A stretch of 64,000 nucleotides of DNA from Chaenocephalus aceratus. Lineage: Eukaryota; Chordata; Actinopteri; Perciformes; Channichthyidae. The notes under the pieces were generated by a model. That model was given only the letters and a program-made list of their open reading frames with translations, did not search any database and was not told the DNA's origin. The stretch covers positions 12,319,456-12,383,455 of the forward strand of contig CM043792.1 of the NCBI GenBank assembly GCA_023974075.1. The letters are read 5' to 3'. Below are positions 12,808 to 25,382 of this stretch, piece after piece; the stretch's first letter is position 1, and the number at the start of each line of letters is the position of its first letter. The position numbers and the translations under genes are program-made.

Positions 12808-13305
12808 ACCCAGTCTCACGGCATTTCGTGTTCACCAACACGATTTTTAATCTATTGATTCGTGTTCACCATCACGATTTCCCCTTTTTTTCGTGTTGCA
12901 CAGCACGATTTTAAAAGCAATGTATTTCTACTGGTAACTGTGTTTCGTGCCTGCAGGCTGCAGCACGTCTTTTCTCCGGTCGGGTCGAGGAAGACCGGAA
13001 GCTGTGTGGGTTATAAAAACATGTTCTTACTCAATATCAAGCCACAGTTATTGCTTTTATTTTAAATCGTATAATTTCGGACTTTTGTTGCCGTCTGTGA
13101 GGAGAAATAAATGGGGCTCAGAGCCTCAGGATACTGAAATCTGTATTTTTTAAATCTTTTTTTCCTTCTAATTTGTTATTCTTTTCAAAATAACACACTG
13201 TTATTTACTCACCAATAACACACAATTATCCTTGCTTTTATTTATTGGTTTAATTCATAATCGTCGGGCTTTTTTGGCGTCCGTCAGGAACTGAATTTCA
13301 AAATA
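12808..13305. mobile_element. Solo arm of the long-inverted-repeat element
   Basis: This matches the left arm at 3866-4370 almost base for base, then is cut where module copy 2 starts (ATTAAAACTGCGG). It is truncated and non-coding. Confidence 0.85.
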
Positions 13306-14026
13306 ATATTAAAACTGCGGTCGCACTTGTGCGCGCAGTGATGAGCGGGCCCTCGCGTCCGTGCGCCTGTCGGGGAGGGTTGCTGGTCCCCCCCCTCAGT
13401 CCTCCGAAATGAGCCGTTTGTCATCCCTCTAAATTGTTTACCTGACTTTGCGTTCCTTTGTTTCTGACCAGGAAATCTTAGGCATGTGCGCCAACTGTGT
13501 TGGTACCATTTTTCCTGCATCAACCAGGTAGCGATATGCTGACAGTGAAGAATAAACATATTTATAACTAGTTTAGCTAGTTCCAGAGGTAGATGGAATA
13601 GCTAAGTGTGTTTGGTCTAACTGTTAGTGTGTGTTTTGCTCACTCCGCAGTCCGTCACAGCAACAATTAAAATGTAAACCTAAGACGCAAGAAGTGCAAG
13701 AGAACAGATAAATATATAACAACCACAATGTAGATTCAATAATATGAGAGAAGTTGTAGATTAAGTGTCAGACAGTATTTCAAATAAAGACAATGTAATA
13801 AGTATATACAGTATATGCAAAATGACAAGTACTATATGGCACACAGATGTAATGTTTTAATTATAAGTAAAAGTATGTAAGGCTGAAGTGACAGCAGTGA
13901 TGCGCACCATCTCCCCCGGCTTCATCACCATGCCTACCACAATCATCCAAACCAAAACAATCTGCAAACTGATATCTGCTGGGTCCAGGCTCAAGGGCGT
14001 ATGGCACTCTCAACTCTTTCCAGGAC

Positions 14027-14881
14027 ATGCCGGGGCCCTGCCTGCCAGTAGCTTTGCCGATATCTGTGTTGATAGGTAATAGATTAAGAGCGGTAAATCA
14101 TCTTAGATACAGGAAGCGCTCAAACGTTTGTGTGAGTTTATCTAATTTAGCAGTGATTCCATGTCAGCCACAGCTTGTTACAAAAAACATGACTGATAGT
14201 GTGTTTAACAAACTTAAACTAGCTTTATTAAATGTCAGGTCTTTGGCAGGAAAAACATTTTTAATCAATGATTTTATCACTGAGCACAATCTCGATTTTA
14301 TGTTTTTAACAGAAACTTGGATTGAACAAAATAACAGTGCAGCTGTTCTTATCGAATCAACCCCTCCCAACTTCAGTTTTATGAGTCAGGAAAGAATGCA
14401 TAAGAGAGGAGGTGGAGTTGCTATTCTGTTCAATGATTCCCTTCAATGCAGGAAGACATCGTATGGGAACTTTGCTTCTTTTGAATATGTGGCCCTTCAG
14501 CTGAAATGCTCCTCTCGAGCTCTGTTCCTAAATATCTATAGGCCACCCAAATACTGTGCAAGCTTTTTTGATGACTTTACTGAACTGCTGTCTATAGTGT
14601 GTATTGACTTTGACCGTCTAGTCATTGTTGGTGATTTTAACATCCATGTTGACAACCCCCAGGACAGAGGGGCTAAAGAACTGTTTTGTGTTCTTGATAG
14701 CTATGGACTGACTCAGCATGTGACGGAGCCCACGCACAATAAGGGGCACACTCTGGACTTAATTATCTCAAAGGGTCTGAATATCTCTAAGGTTGTGGTG
14801 ACTGATGTTGCGCTCTCTGACCATTCCTGTGTTTTCTTTGAGAGCTCTATTTCTGTTCACACAAGTGTTCAAAAGAGGTAA
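14027..14881 (+). pseudogene. LINE endonuclease domain
   Basis: About 285 open residues. An unplaced N-terminus of about 60 residues is followed by the endonuclease: LALLNVRSL with the metal-binding Asn, LTETWI with the catalytic Glu, RGGGVAILF, NIYRPP, VIVGDFNIHVD with the Asp/Asn pair, TLDLIIS, and the closing SDHSCVFF with the Asp/His pair. All catalytic motifs are present. Known role: nicks target DNA to prime reverse transcription. The frame ends at TAA (14879-14881), and a second in-frame TAA sits at 14900-14902, before the RT half in the same frame. An alternative frame shows VTTKRY across the join, so a small indel and the stops together separate the two domains. The true start is uncertain and may lie before 14027. 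Confidence 0.85.
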
Positions 14882-14911
14882 CCACAAAGCGATATTAACT
14901 AAAATAGGGAA

Positions 14912-17014
14912 ATGTTTACTCAGAATTTTTCTTCCACACTTGCCCCTGCTAAGATCTCAGCAAATGAGCTAGTAGATCATTTTAATTCAAAAATTAAAAA
15001 TGTTATAGATGCCATTGCTCCAATTAAGGTAAAGGAAGTGACTGGGAAGAAAATATCTCCATGGAGAAAGGCCATGACCGTTAAAACAGAAAAAAGAGAA
15101 TGTCGAAAAGCTGAACGCAGGTGGCGAAAAACAAATCTCCAGGTTCACTTTGAAATTTATAAAGAGAGACTTGGCCTTTATAATTTGGGATGGAAAAACG
15201 CACGACAATCGTTCTTCTCTGACATCATTACCAAAAACAAAAACAACGCACGTGCCTTGTTTGCTACCGTCGACAGACTAACTAACCCCCCAGTGTCAGT
15301 AGCCTCTGAATTTCTAACCACCAAGGCGTGCAATGATTTTGCCTCCTTTTTCACTGACAAAATTCAGAAAATCAGACAAGCAGTCAGTGCCTCTGCATCA
15401 GGAACAGCAAATGTGCTGTCTCTGTGTCCACTTAACATCAATTCAGACATCATGACACAATTCCATCAGATTAATGATAAAAACCTAGAGGACATTATAC
15501 AACTTCTGAAATCCTCCTCCTGCTGCCTTGATATTATTCCAACAGGATTTTTCAAAGATGTTTTGCCTTGCATGGCCTCAGATCTACTTCATATAGTAAA
15601 CAAATCTCTTCACTCAGGTATTTTTCCACAGGCCCTGAAAACTGCAGTCATTAAACCGCTCTTAAAAAAGAATAATCTAGATGCTTCAGTAATGAACAAT
15701 TACAGGCCCATATCAAACCTGCCATTTCTAGGTAAGATCATTGAAAAAGTTGTTTTTCAACAGTTAAGTAATTTCTTGCATTTAAATGGTTGTTTCGATG
15801 TGTTCCAGTCAGGCTTTCGTCCAAACCACAGCACTGAGACTGCTCTTGTAAAGGTCTTTAACGACATCCACTTAAACACAGACAGTGGCAGAACTTCAGT
15901 GTTAGTATTATTAGATCTCAGTGCTGCGTTTGACACTGTTGACCACAGCATATTACTAGACCGACTGGAAAACTGGGTGGGACTTTCGGAAACAGTTCTA
16001 AATTGGTTTAAATCCTACTTAAAGGATAGAAACAACTTTGTTTCTATAGGTAAATACACATCTGAGTTGACAAATATGACATGTGGGGTTCCTCAAGGCT
16101 CCATCTTGGGGCCTCTTCTCTTTAACATCTACATGCTACCACTGGCTCAGATAATGAAGAACAACAAAATAAGTTACCATAGCTATGCAGATGACACACA
16201 AATTTACGTAACAACTTCACCAGGAGACTATGCTCCAATTCAAACACTGAGTAAGTGCATTGAACAAATCAATGACTGGATGTGTCAGAACTTTCTCCAA
16301 TTAAACAAAGATAAAACTGAGGTAATGGTCTTTGGAGCCAAGGCAGAACGTTTAAAAGTTAGTGCTGAGCTTCAGTCTGCAATGTTCAAACCAACAGATA
16401 AAGCCAGGAATCTAGGTGTAGTCATGGACTCTGACCTGAGTTTCAACAGTCACATTAAAACAGTTACTAAATCAGCCTACTATCACCTAAAGAATATATC
16501 TAGGATTAAAAGACTAATGTCACAGCAGGATTTGGAAAAACTTGTCCATGCCTTTATCTTCAGTAGACTCGACTACTGCAATGGTGTCTTCACAGGTCTC
16601 ACTAAAAAATCTATTAGAAAGCTGCAGCTGATTCAGAACGCCGCTGCTCGAGTCCTCACTAACACTAAGAAAGTGGATCACATCACTCCTGTTCTGAAGT
16701 CTTTACACTGGCTTCCTGTGTGTCAAAGAATAGATTTCAAAATATTGCTGCTGGTTTATAAAGCACTGAATGGTTTAGGCCCAAAATACATTACTGACCT
16801 CCTGCTAAACTATGAACCATCCAGATCTCTCAGGTCTTCAGGGACTGGTCAGCTTTCTGTCCCCAGAGTCAGAACTAAACATGGAGAAGCAGCATTCAGT
16901 TATTATGCTCCAAATATCTGGAACAAACTCCCAGAAACCTGCAGGTCCGCTGCAACTCTTACTACTTTTAAATCCAGGCTGAAGACTTTTCTTTTTGTCG
17001 CTGCTTTTAATTGA
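14912..17014 (+). pseudogene. LINE reverse transcriptase domain
   Basis: This 700-residue open frame carries RT motifs in order: NYRPISNLPFLGKIIEKV (about 270), SGFRPNHSTETAL, LLDLSAAFDTVDH with the catalytic Asp near 335, GVPQGSILGPLLFN, SYADDTQIY with YADD near residue 425, then thumb and C-terminal segments (QNAAARVLT, LHWLPV). Known role: copies the LINE RNA at the nicked target. It is in the same frame as the endonuclease half but separated by two stops; the Met at 14912 is only the first after them. The RT itself looks undamaged. Confidence 0.88.
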
Positions 17015-17571
17015 ACTTTTCATATATTAAACTGCACTGTAACTTTTATCCATGTACTTTTTCTTGTAATGTTTAAACGTAATTAAACTCCATGACATTA
17101 TGAGAGGGACTGCTCGAAAGAGATATTTGGAATATCTGGCATCGACGGATGAAAAATAGTGTTTTGGTAACACGGAGTGTTTTGGTAACACTTTAAAGAC
17201 TTTGCTATGGAAGCAAAGCAGGGGAGGGGGTGTGTACAGCCTCCTGAGGGTCCAATTGTGGATGTCATGCGAGCAAAATATGGTGAAGAAAGTCTGTCTA
17301 AATATTCATATTTTAGACTGCACTGTAACTTTTATCCATGTATTTTTCCTTAATGTTTATTTTATTAGCACTGTAACTTTTATCCATGTACTTTTTCTTG
17401 TAATGTTTAATTGAACTATTCATATTTTAGACTGCACTGTAACTTTTATCCATGTATTTTTCCTTAATGTTTATTTTATTAGCTTTTCTTTTTTAATGCT
17501 TAATGTCTTTCATTTCTTTTTTGTAAAGCACTTTGAATTACCCTGCGTCGAAAAGTGCTATATAAATAAAC

Positions 17572-17608
17572 TTGCCTTGCCTTGCCTTGCCTTGCCTTGC
17601 CTTGCCTT
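17572..17608 (+). repeat. (CTTGC)n LINE tail
   Basis: Seven tandem CTTGC pentamers form the 3' end of the LINE and abut module sequence. Confidence 0.92.
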
Positions 17609-18125
17609 ACACGTCTACACTCATACGTCTGTACTGCAGTCAGTGGAGGTTTGGGTGGATGATGTTCCTGAGCGCTGTTCAGGCTTGCTTTATCCAGCAC
17701 CTCAGGTGGCAGCTCTGTCCTTCTGATTTGCCGTGCACTTTTCAAAGTAAGGGTCGTTCCCCAGCAGATCCATTTCTCCAGAATTGTGGTAATCACAGAG
17801 AAAACAAGAGATCATAATAAAGACATGGTTGCTAAAGCATGATTGAACAATGTAACTGTAAGCCTTATAGACAGAGAAAGTGTTTGTGTGGGGGAGGGGG
17901 GGTGTGTTTATTTGTAGGCTTTAGGAGATTTTTCATGAAACCATATGGTGCTTCACTTAATAAATACAAGGGCTGTAGCCTAATATTTATATTTATTATA
18001 TGCTTTAGGAGCTGTTTGTGTTTGTTGTAGAACGTGTAGGTGTGTGTTGTAGAACGTGTAGGTGTGTCTGTGTGTTTGTGAGCGTTGATGTGCGAGGCAG
18101 ACAGGCAGGTTTCAGTAGCTTATCT

Positions 18126-19953
18126 GACATATAAATGGTCCAAAAAGGTATATTCTCCGTTAGCTTACGAGGTCCTCGATTCAGCTAGCAACTAATTTCT
18201 TCACAATTTAGCATCACATTGGATATGGGCAGAATTTGTGCTGGATTGGAATTTTTTGGAACATTTCCCTAGGAGGACTTTGCTAAATGTGCTTAAAATG
18301 TATGAGAAACGCACATTTTTCAAAATGGCTGACTTTCTGGGGGGCGGGGCTAATAAAAGCCAATTTGAAATATGTGTGCAATCATAATAGCAATATGTAT
18401 ACAGCGTTTCGTGAATATCAGAATAACTATATCCGAGTAGTTTGGAGTAATTTGCGACATGTAAATGGTCAAAAATGGTGTATTCGCTGTTAGCTTACGA
18501 CCTCCACGAGTAATTTTTCAAAAATGTGCTCCTCAATTAAGTATCGTATGGGATAGGGCTAACCTGTCCTGCATTGGAATTTTTCCGATCATTCCCCTAG
18601 GAGGAGTTCGCAAGAACGTGCGTAAAATGGCTGAAAAACGCACATTTTTCAAAATGGCCGACTTTCTGGGGGGCGGAGCTAATAAAAGGCATTTTTAAAT
18701 ATGTGTGCAATCATAATAGCAATATGTATACAGCGTTTCGTGAATATCGGAATAACTATATCCGAGTAGTTTAGAGTAATTTGCGACATGTAAATCGTCA
18801 AAAATGGTGTATTCGCTGTTAGCTTACGACCTCCACGAGTAATTTTTCAAAAATGTGCTCCTCAATTAAGTATCATATGGGATAGGGGCTAAACCTGTCC
18901 TGCATTGGAATTTTTCCGATCATTCCCCTAGGAGGAGTTCGCAAGAACGTGCGTAAAATGGCTGAAAAACGCACATATTTCAAAATGGCCGACATTTTGG
19001 GGGGCGGGGGTAATGGAATGTATTTACAAATATATCCGCAATTCCATGAGAAATGTCTGTGCCAAAATTCGTGAAGTTTTGAGAAATTATATGTGACTAC
19101 CACACAATAGGGGGCGCTAGTGAGCAGCGTTTTTGAAAATTTACGTTTTTTTTATACATTCTCGAAAAAGTGCTGGGCTGTGACGCGTGTCCCAAGTTTT
19201 GCGTACCGAAACACATTTTAGCACATCGTCATAAAAAAAAAAGTACAGGCCACGCCCACAATTGTCATTCGTTGTGAGACTTTAAATATAAGTTCATACT
19301 CATCCCTAGAGTATGTCTAAAAAAAAAGAAAAATATTTCGTCCATCGGTTCATGAGTTATACATTTGTCATGTTTTTGGCGCCCCCTATAGTCCAAAATG
19401 GAAATCACTTTTGGTGCCTATTCCCCAATACAGACTGAACCTTACCAAAAAAATTTGTGTTTTTTTGGTACATTGTTGATGAATTATGAGCATTTCTTTC
19501 TAAGCCCCGCCTTTTTGCGAGTACGTTTTAATTCATGTTGGAAATATTTATCGTTTGAACATGCTCATCTCCTAGGGTAATGTGTCTGACCCTCCGGTGA
19601 TACTGTATACTGAGTTTGGTGTTGAAAAACCAACATTTGAAATTTAAGTGAATATTTAACTGTTTTGTAAATTATGCTAATTTAAAAAAAAAAAGTAGGC
19701 GGAGCTTAGGAGTTCAAGGAGATTATTTGTAGAGCAGGTCCACCCGGATATGTGTGCAAAATTTCAGGTCATTTGGAGTTACGGTGCGACTTTGTAAATG
19801 TATTCCGAATTGGGATTTGTATAGTGGCGCTAGCGAGCAAGTTGTACAATTGACTCCAGAATAAGGTAGTTTTCACCAGTTATGGCGTCAGTGCAAAATT
19901 ATACAACTTTTTCAGCGTCCTAAAGGCCTCAAAAACAGGAAACGCCAGCAGAA
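18126..19953. repeat. 331-bp satellite block after module copy 2
   Basis: Units start GACATGTAAATNGTCAAAAATGG at about 18126 (diverged), 18456 and 18785, spaced 329-331 bp. Each carries CCCCTAGGAGGAGTT, AAAATGGC and TGGGGGGCGG. The third unit runs into a non-repeating end region (19010-19953) with GGCGCCCCCTATAGTCC, ending CAGCAG plus a poly-A. Module copy 3 begins directly after. Confidence 0.85.
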
Positions 19954-19960
19954 AAAAAAA

Positions 19961-21142
19961 AATTAAAACTGCGGTCGCACTTGTGCGCGCAGTGATGAGC
20001 GGGCCCTCGCGTCCGTGCGCCTGTCGGGGAGGGTTGCTGGTCCCCCCCCTCAGTCCTCCGAGATGAGCCGTTTGTCATGTCTCTAAATTGTTTACCTGAC
20101 TTTGCGTTCCTTTGTTTCTGACCAGGAAATCTTAGGCATGTGCGCCAACTGTGTTGGTACCATTTTTCCTGCATACCAGGTAGCGATATGCCGACAGTGA
20201 AGAATAAACATATTTATAACTAGTTTAGCTAGTTCCAGAGGTAGATGGAATAGCTAAGTGTGTTTGGTCCAACTGTTAGTGTGTGTTTTGCTCAGCTCCG
20301 CAGTCCATCACAGCAACAATTAAAATGTAAACCTAAGACGCAAAGAAGTGCAAGATAACAGATAAATATATAACAACCACAATGTAGATTCATAATATGA
20401 GAGAAGTTGTGTAGACAGTATTTCAAATAAAGACAATGCAATGTAATAAGTATATACAGTATATGCAAAATGACAAGTACTATATGGCACACAGATGTAA
20501 TGTTTTAATTATAAGTAAAAGTATGTAAGGCTGAAGTGACAGCAGTGATGAGCTCTACACGTCTACACTCATACGTCTGTACTGCAGTCAGTGGAGGTTT
20601 GGGTGGATGATGTTCCTGAGCGCTGTTCAGGCTTGCTTTATCCAGCACCTCAGGTGGCACCTCTGTCCTTCTGATTTGCCGTGCACTTTTCAAAGTAAGG
20701 GTCGTTCCCCAGCAGATCCATTTCTCCAGAATTGTGGTAATCACAGAGAAAACAAGAGATCATAATAAAGACATGGTTGCTAAAGCATGATTGAACAATG
20801 TAACTGTAAGCCTTATAGACAGAGAAAGTGTTTGTGTGGGGGAGGGGGGGTGTGTTTATTTGTAGGCTTTAGGAGATTTTTCATGAAACCATATGGTGCT
20901 TCACTTAATAAATACAAGGGATGTAGCCTAATATTTATATTATATGCTTTAGGAGCTGTTTGTGTTTGTTGTAGAACGTGTAGGTGTGTGTTGTAGAACG
21001 TGTAGGTGTGTCTGTGTGTTTGTGAGCGTTGATGTGCGAGGCAGACAGGCAGGTTTCAGTAGCTTATCTGACATATAAATGGTCCAAAAAGGTATATTCT
21101 CCGTTAGCTTACGAGGTCCTCGATTCAGCTAGCAACTAATTT
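19961..21142. repeat. Internal module, copy 3
   Basis: Uninterrupted copy with a few small deletions relative to copy 1. It supplies the empty-site reference for the LINE in copy 2. Confidence 0.85.
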
Positions 21143-24100
21143 CTTCACAATTTAGCATCACATTGGATATGGGCAGAATTTGTGCTGGATTGGAATTTTT
21201 TGGAACATTTCCCTAGGAGGACTTTGCTAAAATGTGCTTAAAATGCATGAGAAACGCACATTTTTCAAAATGGCTGACTTTCTGGGGGGCGGGGCTAATA
21301 AAAGCCAATTTGAAATATGTGTGCAATCATAATAGCAATATGTATACAGCCTTTCGTGAATATGAGAATAACTATATCCGAGTAGTTTGGAGTAATTTGC
21401 GACATGTAAATGGTCAAAAATGGTGTATTCGCTGTTAGCTTACGACCTCCACGAGTAATTTTTCAAAAATGTGCTCCTCAATTAAGTATCATATGGGATA
21501 GGGGCTAAACCTGTCCTGCATTGGAATTTTTCCGATCATTCCCCTAGGAGGAGTTTGCAAGAACGTGCGTAAAATGGCTGAAAAACGCACATTTTTCAAA
21601 ATGGCCAACTTTCTGGGGGGCGGAGCTAATGGAAGGCAATTTGAAATATGTGTGAAATCATAATAGCAATATGTATACAGCGTTTCGTGAATATTGGAAT
21701 AACTATATCCGAGTAGTTTAGAGTAATTTGCGACATGTAAATCGTCAAAAATGGTGTATTCGCTGTAAGCTTACGACCTCCACGAGTAATTTTTCAAAGA
21801 TGTGCTCCTCAATTAAGTATCATATGGGATAGGGGCTGAACCTGTCCTGCATTGGAATTTTTCCGATCATTCCCCTAGGAGGAGTTCGCAAGAACGTGCG
21901 TAAAATGGCTGAAAAACGCACATTTTTCAAAATGGCCGACTTTCTGGGGGGCGGGGCTAATGGAATGTATCTACAAATATGTCCGAAATTCCATGAGTAA
22001 TGTCTGTGCTAAAATTCGTGAAGTTCTGAGAGTTATATGTGACTACCACACAATAGGGGGCGCTAGTGAGCAGTATTTTCTGAAAAATTACGTTTTTTTT
22101 TTACATTCTTGAAAAGGTCGTGGGCTGTGATGCGTGTCCCAAGTTTTGCGTACCGAAACACATTTAAGCACATCGTCATAAAAAAAAAAGTACAGGCCAC
22201 GCCCACAATTGTCATTCGTTGTGACACTTTCAATATAAGTCCATACTCATCCCCAGAGTATGTCTAAAAAAAAACAAAAAAGATTTCGTCCATCATTTCA
22301 TGAGTTATACATTTGTCATGTTTTTGGCGCCCCCTATAGTCCAAAATGGATATTACTTGTTGTACTTATTCCCCAATACAAACTGAACCTTACCACCAAA
22401 ATGTGTGTTTTTTTGGTACATTGTTGATGAATTATGAGCATTTCTATCTAAGCCCCGCCTTTTTGCGAACACGTTTAGAGTACTGATGGCCACATTTATC
22501 GACTGAACATGCTCATTCCCTACGATAATGTGTCTGACCCTCCGGCGATACTGTATACTGAGTTTGGTGTTGAAAAACCAAAATTTGAAATTTAAGTGAA
22601 TATTTCACTGTTTTTAACATTATGGTAATTGAAAAAAAATGAAGGAGGTGGAACTTTCGGGTTCCAGGACATAATATGTAGAGTAGGTCCACCCGAATAA
22701 GTGGGCAAAATGTCAGGTCATTCGGAGTTACGGTGCCACTTTGTAAAGGTTTCCAAAAATGGAAATGTAGTAGTTTGGATGAATTTGTGACATGTAAATC
22801 GTCAAAAATGGTGTATTCACTGTTAGCTTACGACCTCCACGAGTAATTTTTCAAAAATGTGCTCCTCAATTAAGTATCATATTGGATAGGGGCTGAACCT
22901 GTCCTGCATTGGAATTTTTCCAATCATTCCCCTAGGAGGAGTTTGCAAGAACGTGCGTAAAATGGCTGAAAAACGCACATTTTTCAAAATGGCCGACTTT
23001 CTGGGGGGCGGGGCTAATGGAAGGCAATTTGAAATATGTGTGCAATCATAATAGCAATATGTATACAGCGTTTCGTGAATATCGGAATAACTATATCCGA
23101 GTGGTTTGGAGTAATTTGCGACATGTAAATCGTCAAAAATGGTGTATTCGCTGTTAGCTTACGACCTCCACGAGTAATTTTTCAAAAATGTGCTCCTCAA
23201 TTAAGTATCATATGGGATAGGGGCTAAACCTGTCCTGCATTGGAATTTTTCCGATCATTCCCCTAGGAGGAGTTCGCAAGAACGTGCGTAAAATGGCTGA
23301 AAAACGCACATGTTTCAAAATGGCCGACTTTCTGGGGGGCGGAGCTAATGGAAGGCAATTTGAAATATGTGTGCAATCATAAAAGCAATATGTGTACATC
23401 GTTTCGTGAATATCGGAATAACTATATCCGAGAAGTTTAGAGTAATTTGCGACATGTAAATCGTCAAAAATGGTGTATTCGCTGTTAGCTTACGACCTCC
23501 ACGAGTAATTTTTCAAAAATGTGCTCCTCAATTAAGTATCATATGGGATAGGGGCTAAACCTGTCCTGCATTGGAATTTTTCCGATCATTCCCCTAGGAG
23601 GAGTTCGCAAGAACGTGCGTAAAATGGCTGAAAAACGCACATATTTCAAAATGGCCGACTTTTTGGGGGGCGGGGGTAATGGAATGTATTTACAAATATA
23701 TCCGCAATTCCATGAGAAATGTCTGTGCCAACATTCGTGAAGTTTTGAGAAACTATATGTGACTACCACACAATAGGGGGCGCTAGTGAGCAGCGTTTTT
23801 GAAAATTTACGTTTTTTTTATACATTCTCGAAAAAGTGCTGGGCTCTGACGTGTGTCCCAAGTTTTGCGTCCGAAGGTCATTTTATGCTATCGCAATTTA
23901 AGAAAAATGTATATGAAATTTTAAAAAAATGTATAGGCCACGCCCACATATGGCATTTGTTGTGACACTTCAAATCTCAGTTCCTAGTCACCCCGAGAGT
24001 ATGTGTAAAAAAAAAAAAAAAAGATTAGTCCATCCGCTCTTGAGTTATAAATTGGTGGTGTTTTTGGCGCCCCCTATAGTCCAAAATGAGAACTTTGTTG

Positions 24101-24660
24101 TGCCTATTTCCCAAGACAGATTCAACGTTTCCACCAAGATCTGTGATGTTTGGATACATTGTTGATGAATTATGAGCATTTCTTTCTAAGCCCCGCCTTT
24201 TTGCGAGTACGTTTTAATTCATGGCGGAAATATTTATCGTTTGAACATGCTCATCTCCTAGGGTAATGTGTCTGACCCTACGGCGATACTGTATACTGAG
24301 TTTGGTGTTGAAAAACCAAAATTTGAAATTTAAGTGAATATTTAACTGTTTTTAAAATTATGCTAATTTAAAAAAAATAAAGTAGGCGGAGCTTAGGGTT
24401 CTAATGTGATTATATCTAGAGCAGGTCCACCCGGATATGTTTGCAAAATATCAGGTCATTCGGAGTTACGGTGCGACTTTGGGAATTTTTTGCAAATCTT
24501 TTTTTTGATAGGTGGCGCTAGTGAGCAAGTTGGACAATTTGAACCCATTGACTCCAGAATAAGGTAGTTTTCACCAGGTCTGGCATCCGTGCAAAATTAT
24601 ACAACTTTTTCAGCGTCCTAAAGGCCTCAAAAACAGGAAACGCCAGCAGAAAAAAAAAAA
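21070..24660. repeat. 331-bp satellite block after module copy 3
   Basis: Two successive rounds of three satellite units plus end region. Units begin near 21070, 21401 and 21732, with an end region to about 22788; then units begin near 22789, 23120 and 23451, with an end region to 24660. Compared with the block after copy 2, the repeat-plus-tail segment has been duplicated once more. It is non-coding: the frames seen in it come from repeat identity. Confidence 0.85.
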
Positions 24661-24667
24661 AATAATA

Positions 24668-24833
24668 ATACCACGAATAACAATAGGTATCCTTGCACTT
24701 CGTGCTAGGACGCCGTTGGGTCCTAGCACTCTCGTGCTCGGGCCCTAATAATACCACGAATAACAATAGGTATCCTTGCACTTCGTGCTAGGACGCCGTT
24801 GGGTCCTAGCACTCTCGTGCTCGGGCCCTAATA
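24668..24833. repeat. Two tandem 83-bp units with a 10-bp-stem hairpin
   Basis: Each unit holds GTGCTAGGAC, an 8-base loop, GTCCTAGCAC, then TCTCGTGCTCGGGCCCTAATAATA. A hairpin shortly before CTAA followed by T resembles a Helitron 3' end (hairpin, then CTRR, inserted before T). No matching 5' TC end was found, so this is only a possible reading. Confidence 0.6.
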
Positions 24834-24944
24834 ATAAGAAGAAGAATATAGTTGAAATAAAATAAATTGTAATTGTGGTTAAATAACATTGTCTGCTGCA
24901 TTTATTTGGTCAATTTAAACGGTATAAGTAACGTTATTATGTCA

Positions 24945-25382
24945 GGTGCGCGTGACCTGTGCCGCTGCGCGTGCGTCATCTGCAAGGTGCTTTCACAGTT
25001 CAATGTTCAATGTTCAATGATGGACATCAGAAAATGGTTAAAACAACCAGCCCTTATCGCCAGCGGTAACACTGCATCTACTGCAGGTAATAACAGTTCA
25101 GATCATGGGGACATTACGTTACTGTCGTGGACACTAACGACCTCCCGCCCGACTCGCCGGCTTTGCCCGCCTCGCCCACGGAGGCGGAGCAGCCGCAGCT
25201 CTTTTCGTTGCCCCAAACACCAAAAAGATGCCATATTCTGCTATGCATGTAGACATTTCGGTTCAAGTAAGTCAGATGCCTTCACCACAACTGGCTACAA
25301 ACAACTGGCGCCATGCTCTTATAGGCTACGTGATAAGGGACTGGGAAGGCATGAATCAAGCAAAGAGCACATAGATCCATAG
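24945..25382 (+). pseudogene. hAT transposase N-terminal zinc-finger exon, truncated
   Basis: A plus-strand frame contains MMDIRKWLKQPAL near its start, a Pro/Arg-rich linker, and CPKHQKDAIFCYACRHFG followed by DAFTTTGYKQL and HESSKEHID. The CPKH...FCYACRHF...TTGYK...HESS..H pattern is the TTF-type zinc finger that opens many hAT and ZMYM-like transposases. The large catalytic (RNase H-like) and dimerisation regions expected after it are missing; the frame stops next to hAT terminal DNA. It lies 0.2 kb from the right tip and reads toward it, so the coding part has been internally deleted. Family membership is clear; ownership by the 24-kb element is likely from position, not proven. Confidence 0.68.

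Larger units (their letters stand above)
13902..17608 (+). mobile_element. Nearly full-length L2/CR1-type LINE
   Basis: This 3.7-kb non-LTR retrotransposon has an apurinic-type endonuclease followed by a reverse transcriptase. A 3' UTR ends AAAGTGCTATATAAATAAA and then seven copies of CTTGC. Such short-tandem tails are typical of L2/CR1-clade LINEs, which prime from a few matching bases. The insertion lies inside module copy 2. The empty site in copies 1 and 3 shows a loss of about six bases rather than a target duplication. The element is young by its near-intact frames, but cannot encode a full protein because of the break between domains. Confidence 0.88.
13306..18199. repeat. Internal module, copy 2, split by a LINE
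   Basis: The module runs from 13306 to 13901 and resumes at 17609 (ACACGTCTACACTC), ending at 18199. Removing the LINE at 13902-17608 restores a module almost identical to copies 1 and 3, apart from about six missing bases (AGCTCT) at the insertion point. Confidence 0.85.
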
